From contig CAZSYL010000001.1 of NCBI GenBank assembly GCA_964610745.1, positions 1-64,000 on the forward strand: a stretch of DNA of 64,000 nucleotides. The letters run 5' to 3'. A program made the translations under genes and the position numbers. The stretch is from SHLQ01 sp964610745 (GTDB taxonomy: Bacteria; Actinomycetota; Acidimicrobiia; Acidimicrobiales; SHLQ01). Below are positions 42,874 to 51,343 of this stretch, piece by piece. Position 1 is the first letter of the stretch, and each line of letters starts with the position of its first letter. Under the pieces are notes generated by a model that searched no databases, was not told the origin of the DNA, and saw only the letters and a list, made by a program, of their open reading frames with translations.

Positions 42874-44586
42874 CTAGTTGACCCAGCAGCCATCCCACGG
42901 CGTGTCCGACAATGGGATCTCGAATGGCTCTCCGTTGTAGGTGTTGCCGCTCGCTTGTCCGGTGACCTGACGGAACCGGTATGCCCAACATCGACTGTTC
43001 TCGTAGGTCACGTCGTTGTTGACGATGACCGCGTTGTTCCAGTTCTGCATCACGATGTACCCCTCGATAAAGGTGTTGTCACGCACTTCGATGTTCGCGC
43101 TGTTGTAGACGTACATGCCACAACCGTTGCAGGTGTTTCCAATGAAATAGCTGGTCTCGGCTTCGAAGTCCGTCCCGCTCGAGCTCGCATAGCCAATGAA
43201 GCCGGATTTGCCGTTGACCGAACCGTTCAGCATGTTGATCGTGTTGTTACGAACAGTCCAGTCACCGCGTGGCCATGACACGAGTGGTCCGTCGATGTAG
43301 CGATTGTCGCCACCCTGGCGCAGGAGGTTGTCCTCGACAAGCACATTCTTGCCGTCGGTGTTGACGATGTCGCCGCCACGGTTGCTGTGAAAGTGGTTGC
43401 CACGAATGATGATGTCTCGGCTGTCGAACGAGAGGCTCTCGATGTCGATACCGAACTGCGGCGACGTGCCGTTCGTATGGTGAATCTCGTTGTTCTCGAT
43501 CAACACCTGCTGAGCGCCGACGATCGAAATTCCCTGGCGGCGGTTCGTATCCATCTCGCTGTTACGGATGGTGATGTCATGCACCTCGCCTTGAGAGTTG
43601 TTTCCTACGAGCAAGATGCCATCGCCGTTCGCGTGCCGCAGGTGAACGCCATCGATGAGAACGTTGCTGGCTCCCGATTGGACACAGATGAGGTGGCCCT
43701 CGTCATGGGCGGTGGCACCATCGTTACGAGGGGTGTAGATGTGTGAGAAGCGATCGCCGGTGATCGTTCCGCCAATGACTGCAGCGTTCGATGCGTTGCC
43801 GATGGTCACCGCGCAGTAGTTCCACTTGTCGTTCGTCGCCATGACGATCTCGGCCCGGTCGTCGAGAACGAGGGCCATGTTGTCATGCAGGTGAATGCCG
43901 TCGAAGTAGATGTCGTTTCCGACCTCGCCAATGAGGTAGGTCCCTGCGGGAACCTTGACCGTTCCGTACCCTTCGTCGTGGGCCCAGTCGAGCGCTGCTT
44001 GAAAGTTTGCGCGAGTCCCGATCGGCGCGGTGCCGTTGTTCGGAATTCCCCATCGGCCGAGCTGCAGGACGTACTCGGGACCGGTGATGTTCGGCGTTTC
44101 GACATCGGGCCAGCTCGGTGGACCCGATGGTGGGGTGATGGGTGGAGCCGCAGTAACTGGGGCTGCTGTAGTTGGCGCGACGGTGGTGGGGGCATCGGTC
44201 GTCGGAGCCGCGGTCGTAGGTGTAACGGTTTCGGTCGGACTGGTGGATGGTTCCGGTGCCGTGGCTGGAGCGGTGGAAGATGGTCCGGCGGCGGCAACAT
44301 CAGGACCCGCAATTTCGACCGCTGCCGGAGCCTCCAACTCGTCGTCAAACTCGGGATCGACTGACTCAGCATCAGCGACGGACTCGGTGGCCTCTTCCGC
44401 ACCGACGACGGTGTCGTCAGAAAACGCGACCGCTTCGGTCGGGTCATCTGCACTGCTTTGTTCCAGCGCAGCGTCTGCTAGATCTTCAACCGCTCCGCAT
44501 GCGGTAGCGATGAGGCTGATCAGTAGCAGAAGTATCAATCGGTTTGTCCCACCGGACCGCCGATCAATTTCGACAGATTTTTTCAC
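42874..44586 (-). CDS. Lipoprotein with a right-handed beta-helix (pectate lyase-like) domain
   Basis: About 570 residues. A lipobox signal (LLISLIATAC) predicts lipid anchoring on the outer face. Next are an acidic stretch and a Thr/Pro/Ala-rich linker (residues about 100-165), then a parallel beta-helix domain with many Asn-ladder turns (ITIRNSEMDTNRRQGISIVG, VLIENNEIHHTNG, IIIRGNHFHSNRGGDIVN) as in pectate lyase-like and NosD proteins. The start is GTG at 44586; a frame open further upstream overlaps the divergent gene. Likely acts on or binds a polysaccharide; no enzyme residue can be fixed. Confidence 0.82.
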   Translation of the reverse strand: MKKSVEIDRRSGGTNRLILLLLISLIATACGAVEDLADAALEQSSADDPTEAVAFSDDTVVGAEEATESVADAESVDPEFDDELEAPAAVEIAGPDVAAAGPSSTAPATAPEPSTSPTETVTPTTAAPTTDAPTTVAPTTAAPVTAAPPITPPSGPPSWPDVETPNITGPEYVLQLGRWGIPNNGTAPIGTRANFQAALDWAHDEGYGTVKVPAGTYLIGEVGNDIYFDGIHLHDNMALVLDDRAEIVMATNDKWNYCAVTIGNASNAAVIGGTITGDRFSHIYTPRNDGATAHDEGHLICVQSGASNVLIDGVHLRHANGDGILLVGNNSQGEVHDITIRNSEMDTNRRQGISIVGAQQVLIENNEIHHTNGTSPQFGIDIESLSFDSRDIIIRGNHFHSNRGGDIVNTDGKNVLVEDNLLRQGGDNRYIDGPLVSWPRGDWTVRNNTINMLNGSVNGKSGFIGYASSSGTDFEAETSYFIGNTCNGCGMYVYNSANIEVRDNTFIEGYIVMQNWNNAVIVNNDVTYENSRCWAYRFRQVTGQASGNTYNGEPFEIPLSDTPWDGCWVN

Positions 44587-44736
44587 GTTTCCATGGCCTT
44601 CCAACTCGCTGGCAACCGTGTATCGGACAGAATGTCCAGTTCTTGAGTGAGGAAGTACAAACGGCCCAGCGCAACCTTTTTTTGCGCGATCCGAAGTTCT
44701 GACGCTCGACGCGCCAACATGTTCTCCATGGAGTCG

Positions 44737-45288
44737 ATGCCTTCTCGCACGGCAGTTTTCCCAGGATCGTTTAACCCCTTGACCGTCGCCCATCTCGCCA
44801 TTGCCGAGCAGGCGCGCCGAGACCACTCGCTCGATGCAGTCCACCTCGTCGTCTCCGTCGTCGCGCTCGATAAACCCTCACCACCGGGCCCACCCCTGGC
44901 TGAACGCCTGGCGATCATCGAACGCGACCTCGAGGCCACGCCGTGGCTAACAGTGCACACCACCACACACCAGCTGATCGCAGACATTGCGCGCGGCTAC
45001 GACGCCGTCATCATGGGTGCCGACAAATGGGCTCAAGTCAATGACGTGTCGTACTACCGGTCGGCAGCCGAACGCGATTCGCTGGTCTCGAACCTCCCGG
45101 AGGTCATCGTGGCCGACCGGTCCGGATCCAGCGCGCCTGACCACATGCGCCTTGCGACAAACGAAAGGTTCCACGACGTCTCGTCGACCAAGGCGCGTTT
45201 GGGTGATCGTTCGATGATGGCCCCGCACACGTCACAAGCTTGGTATGACGAGAGCAGCGACGACGCGTCGGGTGACCATGTCAACTAG
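44737..45288 (+). CDS. Nicotinate-nucleotide adenylyltransferase-like nucleotidyltransferase
   Basis: 183 residues of the cytidylyltransferase-like superfamily. The first motif is FPGSFNPLTVAHLAIAEQA, where the usual HxGH reads TVAH, so the first His and the Gly are replaced. The C-terminal motif (HDVSSTKAR) is the usual SSTxxR. The middle (VIMGADKWAQV) fits NadD/PPAT. A true adenylyltransferase activity is therefore not certain. The ATG at 44737 follows GGAG at a proper distance; two ATGs just upstream are alternatives. The stop overlaps the start of the next gene. Confidence 0.72.
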   Translation: MPSRTAVFPGSFNPLTVAHLAIAEQARRDHSLDAVHLVVSVVALDKPSPPGPPLAERLAIIERDLEATPWLTVHTTTHQLIADIARGYDAVIMGADKWAQVNDVSYYRSAAERDSLVSNLPEVIVADRSGSSAPDHMRLATNERFHDVSSTKARLGDRSMMAPHTSQAWYDESSDDASGDHVN

Positions 45289-45307
45289 CGATATGTCAAC
45301 TAGCGAT
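45278..45307 (+). repeat. Perfect 15-bp tandem duplication at a gene junction
   Basis: ATGTCAACTAGCGAT occurs twice in a row. The first copy contains the last codons and TAG stop of the nucleotidyltransferase gene and an ATG for the Vps62-like gene; the second copy supplies another ATG in the same frame. The product would begin MSTSDMSTSDV. Confidence 0.85.
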
Positions 45308-47290
45308 GTGCCAGCGACCATCGATCGGGCAACGCATGCAAGGTTCGTACGGGTTGTTGCGTGGATGGCGGCTACCTGGATGGTGGTGTTGTTGGCATCG
45401 ATCTCTCCGATCGAGGCTCAGGAGGGTGATCCGGTCAACGACCAGACGTCGGTGACCCCAGAGGCTCAGTTGCTCGTCGACCGATTCGCCCCGATCATTG
45501 CGGTGCGTCCGCAGGATTCGCCATGTGACACCGACGGTGAGGAGTTCACTCCCGCGGCGATCGACATCGTGCTCGACAACCCGCACATGCTGCTTAGACA
45601 GGTCGGCCCGGACAACCCCGTCGTCCTCAACGGCCCGACGGCGCAGGACCTGTTCAACACCGGTGGCGCTTTCTTCGTCGACTTCCCCGGTGATGCGTTC
45701 GAGCCGGGTTGTCTGTACGAACAGGACTTCGATCGCTACAACGAAGGGCGGGACACAACGGTCTACGCTCACGTCGCAACCCAGGCAGATGCCCCCGACC
45801 AGCTCGCCGTCCAATACTGGTTCTTCTATTACTACAACCGCTATAACAACCTCCACGAGGGCGACTGGGAGGGCATCCAGCTGCTGTTCGATGTCGGCAC
45901 CGTAGAGGAAGCCCTCGAAACAACGCCGGTCAGCGTTGGATACTCGCAACACTTCGGGGGAGAAATCGCGCTGTGGGATGGGGACAAGCTCGAGCGAGAG
46001 GATGATCGGGTTGTCGTCTATCCAGCGACAGGCTCACACGCCAGTTATTTTGAGCCAGCGTTGTTCCTGGGCCGCAGCGGAAGCCAAGGATTCGGATGCG
46101 ATGCCACGGTCGAGGCGACCGATCGTCTCGACCCGACCGTCGTACTCCTCCCCGATCGTGTGGACGACCCGTCGAGTCCGCTCGCATGGCTGATGTTCGA
46201 GGGTCTGTGGGGTGAGCAGCGGTTTGGTCCGTTCAGCGGAGCCACCGGACCGATCACCAAGCCACGGTGGGACAACCCGGTCGACTGGCACGACACGCTG
46301 CGAACATCGAGCGTGAGTATCCCCGATGGTGCCGAGACGACCACCCCATTCGTCAACGGATTCTGTGAAGCGGTCGCCTTTGGTTCCGGTCAATATCTGA
46401 ACGCCATCCAGAATCCGGCGCTCACGGCGATCGTGGTCGGTTTGATCGGGCTCGTGGTTTGGTTTCTCGCCACCCGCACCGAATGGAACTTCGTCGATCC
46501 TTTCCCAATCGTGAAGCGTCGACGGCTCGGCGAGATCGTCATGTCGGCCGCTCGCCTCTACTACCAACACAAGCGCACGCTCGCAGCCGTAGGGCTGATG
46601 TACATTCCGTTGGTCGCCGTATCGACGATCGTGACCACACTGGTTAGTGAAGTCACCACCGATCTTGGTTTCGGGGGCACCATCATCACCGCGGCCGTCA
46701 GCGGCATTTTGTCGGTCTTTTTCGTGACGATTGTTGCTGGCGCTGTCATGCAGATTCTGTCCAGCCTCCAAGACGACGAGTCCGGAAACGATCTCACCGC
46801 CCTCGATGGCTACCGCTACGTGGCCGAGAACATCAAGGTCATCTGGGGTGCAGCCATTCGGGCGACCGTGATCATCGTTGGTCTGGCGCTCAGCATCGTC
46901 GGCATCCCGTGGGCCATCCGTCAGTACATTCGCTATCAGGTCGCGGTGGCAACCATCGTGCTCGAAGGCGAGACGGCAATCGGCTCGCTCAAGCGCAGCA
47001 GCGAACTGATACACGGCCGCCGCCGCTGGTGGCACACCGCGCTCGCCGTGCTGTCGATTCAGGCCCTGCTCGCCCTTACCGGCGCTGTCAGCGGACTGTT
47101 GTTTCTCATCGTGGCGAATGGCTTACCGCTCGGGGTGTACTCGGCGATCACCGCAGCAAGTGGAGCGCTGATCGTTCCGTATCTCGTCACAACGACCGCG
47201 TACCTCTACGGAAACATCATCGCCGAGACGCAGGAGGACGACGAAGCTCACCCGCTCGACACGTCATCGGACGCGGCCGCGATCGTCTGA
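45278..47290 (+). CDS. Vps62-like domain protein with C-terminal membrane domain
   Basis: About 670 residues. A signal or anchor helix (residues 24-42) precedes an exported domain of about 330 residues with the Vps62-like core: YWFFYYYNRYNNLHEGDWEG, VSVGYSQHFGGEIALW, VVVYPATGSHASYFE. Six or seven membrane helices follow, with a middle region resembling the membrane domain found in glycerophosphodiesterase-like and DUF-type integral proteins (VATIVLEGETAIGSLKRSSELI). Function unknown; the exported domain may bind a ligand. ATG with GGTGA ribosome site; the second ATG of the duplication is an alternative start. Confidence 0.78.
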   Translation: MSTSDMSTSDVPATIDRATHARFVRVVAWMAATWMVVLLASISPIEAQEGDPVNDQTSVTPEAQLLVDRFAPIIAVRPQDSPCDTDGEEFTPAAIDIVLDNPHMLLRQVGPDNPVVLNGPTAQDLFNTGGAFFVDFPGDAFEPGCLYEQDFDRYNEGRDTTVYAHVATQADAPDQLAVQYWFFYYYNRYNNLHEGDWEGIQLLFDVGTVEEALETTPVSVGYSQHFGGEIALWDGDKLEREDDRVVVYPATGSHASYFEPALFLGRSGSQGFGCDATVEATDRLDPTVVLLPDRVDDPSSPLAWLMFEGLWGEQRFGPFSGATGPITKPRWDNPVDWHDTLRTSSVSIPDGAETTTPFVNGFCEAVAFGSGQYLNAIQNPALTAIVVGLIGLVVWFLATRTEWNFVDPFPIVKRRRLGEIVMSAARLYYQHKRTLAAVGLMYIPLVAVSTIVTTLVSEVTTDLGFGGTIITAAVSGILSVFFVTIVAGAVMQILSSLQDDESGNDLTALDGYRYVAENIKVIWGAAIRATVIIVGLALSIVGIPWAIRQYIRYQVAVATIVLEGETAIGSLKRSSELIHGRRRWWHTALAVLSIQALLALTGAVSGLLFLIVANGLPLGVYSAITAASGALIVPYLVTTTAYLYGNIIAETQEDDEAHPLDTSSDAAAIV

Positions 47291-47307
47291 ACGGGTATGG
47301 TCGAGTG

Positions 47308-47847
47308 GTGAACACACCTGCCATCGCGGAACTGCTCGACGAATACTCGACAGCCCTTGCCTATACCCATTCTCTCGTCGTGGATATGTCAGATGATGAG
47401 ATCCACTGGCGTCCGGTTCCGAAATCGAGCGCAATTGGCTGGCATCTTGGTCACCAGGCTGCCGTCGCCCACTTCATGGTGCGCAACCTAACCGCCGCCG
47501 AGCCTTCCCCCGACCCCTCACTCGACGGAGTAATGGATGGAGCGACCGAGGAAACCCAACGAGGTGACCTACCCCCGGTCGAGCGAATCGTGTCGTATCG
47601 CGACGCGGTCGCCGAACGCGTGCGCTTTTGGGTAAACCGCATCGACAGCGGCGACGTTGGTGCACCTGAACAGCTTCGTCGGATTGCTGAAAACATGATG
47701 ATCGCTATCATCAACCACGAGTACCAGCACAGCCAGTGGATTGGTGAGGTCCGCAACGACCAGTTCAGATACGCCCTCCCCGACCGGCCAACGTCGGACA
47801 ACCTCGTCACCGTCGATGGCTACCTCATGGTCGGGGTTCGCCCGTAG
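47308..47847 (+). CDS. DinB-like domain protein
   Basis: 179 residues, all-helical. The pattern MSDDEIHWRPVPKSSAIGWH, then LGHQAAVAHFM and IAIINHEYQHSQWIGEVR, with spaced histidines, matches the four-helix DinB/YfiT metal-binding superfamily, whose members include thiol transferases (mycothiol- or bacillithiol-dependent). A GTG start 17 bases after the previous stop. Substrate unknown. Confidence 0.8.
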   Translation: MNTPAIAELLDEYSTALAYTHSLVVDMSDDEIHWRPVPKSSAIGWHLGHQAAVAHFMVRNLTAAEPSPDPSLDGVMDGATEETQRGDLPPVERIVSYRDAVAERVRFWVNRIDSGDVGAPEQLRRIAENMMIAIINHEYQHSQWIGEVRNDQFRYALPDRPTSDNLVTVDGYLMVGVRP

Positions 47848-47867
47848 CGACCAGACCTAGTTCACGG

Positions 47868-49517
47868 TTATCTCAAGCTGCGTCGCATCAAGCCCGAAAC
47901 GACATCGACGGCAATGGTGACGGCAAACAACGCGAGAATGGTTGCGAGAACGCCATCGAAGTTGAAAGACGAGGTCTGTTCGTCGAGCCGGCGACCAAGG
48001 CCCGCCGCACCGACGACCCCGACGATGACCGTCTCGCGAATGGCCACTTCCCAACGGTAGAGACTCAAACCAACGAAGCGACTAGCGACCGTCGGCATGG
48101 TCGAAACGAGTAGCGTGCTGACGCCGGTGGCACCCGAGGCAGCGAGGACCCGCGCTGGCCGGTCATCGCTGTTCTCAATCACTTCGGCTTGCAGCCGGCC
48201 GAGGATGCCCGCGTTGTAGATGCCCAATGCCACCGCGCCTGGCCACAGCCCCGGGAACAGGACGAATACCACAATGAACGCCCAGACCGGTGGCGGGACC
48301 GCGCGGCTGATCAACATGACGAATCGGGTCAGCAGTGAAACCGCCTTGCGCCCGAGCTGATGGACTGCGTCGGGCGGAGGCCTCCGTGCAAGCACCGCAA
48401 GGGGGGCCGCAGCAACGACTGCCAGCGCTATCGACAGAACCGCCAGCGCAATGGTGTCGAGCGAATCGGTGAACAGCTCGACGGCACCGCCAGCTCCGAT
48501 CTGCGGCGGCCACGAATCCTCCACCAGTTGGACAGCGAGCATCCGAGCACGAGGCGCCCACAGTGTGGTCACGTCGATCTCCAGGCGCCATATCGAGAAA
48601 AGAACGCCGATCGTGCACAACGCCAAGCTGGCTTGCATGAAGCGACTTCGCTGTTCGTTCGTCAGCGACCGCTCGCTGCGCCTCACCGCAGATGACCAGC
48701 GGTCGGCGATACCGCTGAGAATCACCAGCGCCCACAGAATCGTCCACATCTGTTCATAGCGCAGCGACTGAAACGATAGGGCGAGTTGAAAGCCCAAGCC
48801 TCCTGCACCGACAATCCCGAGGACCGCAGCGCTTCTCAGGCTGCACTCAAAGCGATAAAACGCGTACGAGACGAGGTCGCCAAGAGCACCCGGGACGGTT
48901 GCGATCAACAGCGCTGTGAGCCGCCCAGCTCCAGCGGCCCGAAGGGCAACCTCCGCTTCGATGGGGACCTCGTCGAGAGTCTCGGCGAATACCTTGGCCG
49001 TCACGGCCCCGAAGGGGATACCGATCGCCAGAATGGCCACCAACGGGTTGAGCCCAAGAATGTTGACCAAGATCAACCCGAAGACGACCTCGTGCATCGA
49101 ACGCGGGATGGCAAATATCAAACGCCCGGCAAACCACCCATACCTTCCGATCCGCATCTTTCCGTGCAGCGGGCTCCACAGCCGCTCGGTCAGGAGGATT
49201 CCGCCGATCGAACCAATGATGAGCGCCACAGCGGTCCCGACGAGAGCGAAACCAACCGTCACCGCAGATTCTCGAATGGTGAGCCGCACCATGTCCCCGC
49301 TGAGGTCGGGACGGAACATCGCACCGAAGAAGGCCTGCACCTGAGACCACCCGCGAGTGTTGACGAGTTCGGTTGGATCGAGGCCTGCGCTGAGAGCGGA
49401 CAGCGCGAGGATGATCGCTACGCCAATGCCCCATCCACGGCGGTCTTTACGAACCGGCTTCGGCGGTGGTCCCGGTTGCGATGCTGTCGGCCTGACCGGC
49501 GACGCGAGTGTGGTCAC
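47868..49517 (-). CDS. Fused tandem PhnE-type ABC permease
   Basis: 549 residues that contain two complete binding-protein-dependent permease units. The first EAA loop is ALRAAGAGRLTALLIATVPG (about residue 190) and the second VLAASGATGVSTLLVSTMPT (about residue 455), each followed by membrane helices. The usual phnE is a single unit of about 270 residues, so this is a natural fusion. It is the third gene of an ABC transporter operon; the GTG start overlaps the ATPase stop (GTGA). Confidence 0.87.
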   Translation of the reverse strand: MTTLASPVRPTASQPGPPPKPVRKDRRGWGIGVAIILALSALSAGLDPTELVNTRGWSQVQAFFGAMFRPDLSGDMVRLTIRESAVTVGFALVGTAVALIIGSIGGILLTERLWSPLHGKMRIGRYGWFAGRLIFAIPRSMHEVVFGLILVNILGLNPLVAILAIGIPFGAVTAKVFAETLDEVPIEAEVALRAAGAGRLTALLIATVPGALGDLVSYAFYRFECSLRSAAVLGIVGAGGLGFQLALSFQSLRYEQMWTILWALVILSGIADRWSSAVRRSERSLTNEQRSRFMQASLALCTIGVLFSIWRLEIDVTTLWAPRARMLAVQLVEDSWPPQIGAGGAVELFTDSLDTIALAVLSIALAVVAAAPLAVLARRPPPDAVHQLGRKAVSLLTRFVMLISRAVPPPVWAFIVVFVLFPGLWPGAVALGIYNAGILGRLQAEVIENSDDRPARVLAASGATGVSTLLVSTMPTVASRFVGLSLYRWEVAIRETVIVGVVGAAGLGRRLDEQTSSFNFDGVLATILALFAVTIAVDVVSGLMRRSLR

Positions 49518-50275
49518 GTTGGATCGTCGAGTTCGTAGAGCGCGGTCAAAAGCCCTTGCGTTACCTGAGACGCCTCAAGGTCGAACTCGACTCGCCCGTT
49601 TCGAAGAGCGATGACACGGTCGAAGTGTTCGACTGCGAGTTGAGCATCGTGCACGCTCACGATCACGGCGCGACCACTTCCCTGTTCGACAGTCTTCGTG
49701 AGCGACGTCATTACCGAGTCCGACCATGCAGGATCGAGCGCACCAACGGGTTCATCGGCGAGGAGTAGATCGGGCGACTGGAACAAGGTGCGGGCAATCG
49801 CCGTCCGCTGCTGCTGTCCACCGGAGAGCCTGTCCGTCCGATCCCAGATCTTGTCGTCGATCCCAAGTTCCGCCAGTACGTCCGATATCTCTGCGACAGG
49901 TCCGGGCCGGAACACGACCTTCGCTGCGTGCAGCGCGGACGTCTGTCCCAGGCGGCCCGCCGCCACGTTGCTCGCCACCCGCAACGGCCCGACCAGCGAA
50001 TAGTCCTGAGTTACAAAGCCAATGCGTGAACGAACGTCGCGCATTGACCGCCGGGCGAGTTCACTCGTTGTGACTCCTAGGACTCGAATTGAACCCGATG
50101 TTGGATTGGTGAGCCCGGCAGTGAGGCGAAGCAGTGTTGTTTTGCCCGCTCCTGATGGGCCGATAAGAGCAACCCGTTCTCCCGCTCCGATCGTCAGCGT
50201 GAGATCGTCGACGGCGACGGTGTCGCCGTAGCGGACCGTCACTCCATCAAGCGAGAGAACCGGATCAGTCGTCAA
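49514..50275 (-). CDS. PhnC-type ABC transporter ATPase
   Basis: About 253 residues. Walker A is LIGPSGAGKTTLLRL, the signature is RLSGGQQQRTAIARTL, Walker B is LLLADEPVGALDPAW, and the switch His is in VIVSVHDAQLA. It is closest to phosphonate/phosphite-type ATPases. The probable start is TTG, which sits inside the last codons of the binding-protein gene; other frames would overlap that gene more deeply. Confidence 0.87.
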   Translation of the reverse strand: MTTDPVLSLDGVTVRYGDTVAVDDLTLTIGAGERVALIGPSGAGKTTLLRLTAGLTNPTSGSIRVLGVTTSELARRSMRDVRSRIGFVTQDYSLVGPLRVASNVAAGRLGQTSALHAAKVVFRPGPVAEISDVLAELGIDDKIWDRTDRLSGGQQQRTAIARTLFQSPDLLLADEPVGALDPAWSDSVMTSLTKTVEQGSGRAVIVSVHDAQLAVEHFDRVIALRNGRVEFDLEASQVTQGLLTALYELDDPT

Positions 50276-51218
50276 TCTGACCAATATCGCGACCGACAGC
50301 CTCGATGCTCGAATAGTTCCCGTTCTCGGTCTCAATAAACGTGTCAGCACCGAAGAACTCAAGAAGAGTCAACTCCTCAGGCACGTCAGGATCGAGATTC
50401 ATCAATGCACTGACGATGCTCGCCCGAAGATCGGAATCGACCTCGGGGCGCGCCACCCAGTGGTAGTCGAAGTACGCGGGCGTTTCGAAGATGACCTGCA
50501 CCTGATCAAGATCCACCTCACCAGCTTCGACTCGGGCCTCCCACACTTGGGAGTTGAGCGCGCCAACCTCAAAGGTTCCGGCTTCGACCAACGCGATGGT
50601 TGCATCGTGCGAACCGCTGAATCCGGGCTCTCCGTCAAAGTCTTCAAGGCCGACGTCGGCTTGGTTCAGGAACGACTGTGGCATCAGTCGCCCCGAGGTG
50701 CTCGAGTCCGAACCAAATGTGAACGTATGACCTGCCACGGCACTGAGTCCGGCAACATCGTCGAACGGCTCAATCCCCGAATCGGTCGTTGCGATGAATA
50801 CCGAGGTGAACTCCTGATCGATATCGCGCTGGGCGATCGCTTCAGCCCCGTCGACTCGAAGACGTGCTTGTACGCCGGTGAGGCCGCCGAACCAGACAAC
50901 GTCGAGGTCACCGACACCGAAGCCGGTCACCGCGGCTTCGTACTCGGTCACGGGTTCATAGACGACCTCGATACCGATCTCTTCGGCCAGGTAGTCCGAT
51001 AGGAGCTCGTAGTTTCGTGCCAAGACCTCTGGGTCCTGGTCAGGGATTGCCCCAACAACGAGGGGTCCCTCGAAGGCAACATCTGTCGCTGCCTCGGCTT
51101 CGGCACCTGAATCTCCATCAGCACTCGCCGTGCTATCTGACGATGCGCAAGCCGAGATGAGCAGAGCAAATAGGGCAGCGAGCGCAACTAGGTGTCGTGA
51201 ACGACGCATTCCGGGCAT
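50265..51218 (-). CDS. PhnD-family substrate-binding lipoprotein, selenate-type
   Basis: 317 residues with a lipobox signal (ALLISACASS). The mature part carries VVGAIPDQDPEVLARNYELL, DLDVVWFGGLTGVQARL, HTFTFGSDSSTSGRLMPQ and GFSGSHDATIALVEAG, a pattern I associate from memory with the putative selenate-binding subgroup of PhnD rather than with phosphonate binders. No phosphonate-degrading or selenium gene is in the window, so the oxyanion remains unproven. First gene of a three-gene transporter operon. Confidence 0.83.
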   Translation of the reverse strand: MPGMRRSRHLVALAALFALLISACASSDSTASADGDSGAEAEAATDVAFEGPLVVGAIPDQDPEVLARNYELLSDYLAEEIGIEVVYEPVTEYEAAVTGFGVGDLDVVWFGGLTGVQARLRVDGAEAIAQRDIDQEFTSVFIATTDSGIEPFDDVAGLSAVAGHTFTFGSDSSTSGRLMPQSFLNQADVGLEDFDGEPGFSGSHDATIALVEAGTFEVGALNSQVWEARVEAGEVDLDQVQVIFETPAYFDYHWVARPEVDSDLRASIVSALMNLDPDVPEELTLLEFFGADTFIETENGNYSSIEAVGRDIGQIDD

Positions 51219-51264
51219 CTGTGGTCCTCGAATTCGTTGGGGGTGGTGTTAAGGAACGAAGAAC

Positions 51265-51284
51265 ACTATAGGTATGTACCGCCT
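51265..51284 (-). promoter_or_regulatory. Putative promoter/operator of the PhnDCE-type operon
   Basis: On the minus strand a TATAGT -10-like box lies next to TAGGCGGTACATACCTA, which contains the palindrome GGTACATACC and TAGG/CCTA outer arms. It is 47 bases upstream of the binding-protein start. The -35 region is weak, which would fit an activated or repressed promoter. Confidence 0.35.
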
Positions 51285-51343
51285 AGAAACTCGTTCGGAA
51301 CCGACTGTCGAGAGAGCAAATTTACCGTCGTCTCACCTTGGGT

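Noticed and set aside
46034..47035. A 333-residue minus-strand frame opposite the Vps62-like gene
   Set aside because: Antisense, His/Asp/Arg-rich, no domain; the plus strand has clear membrane helices.
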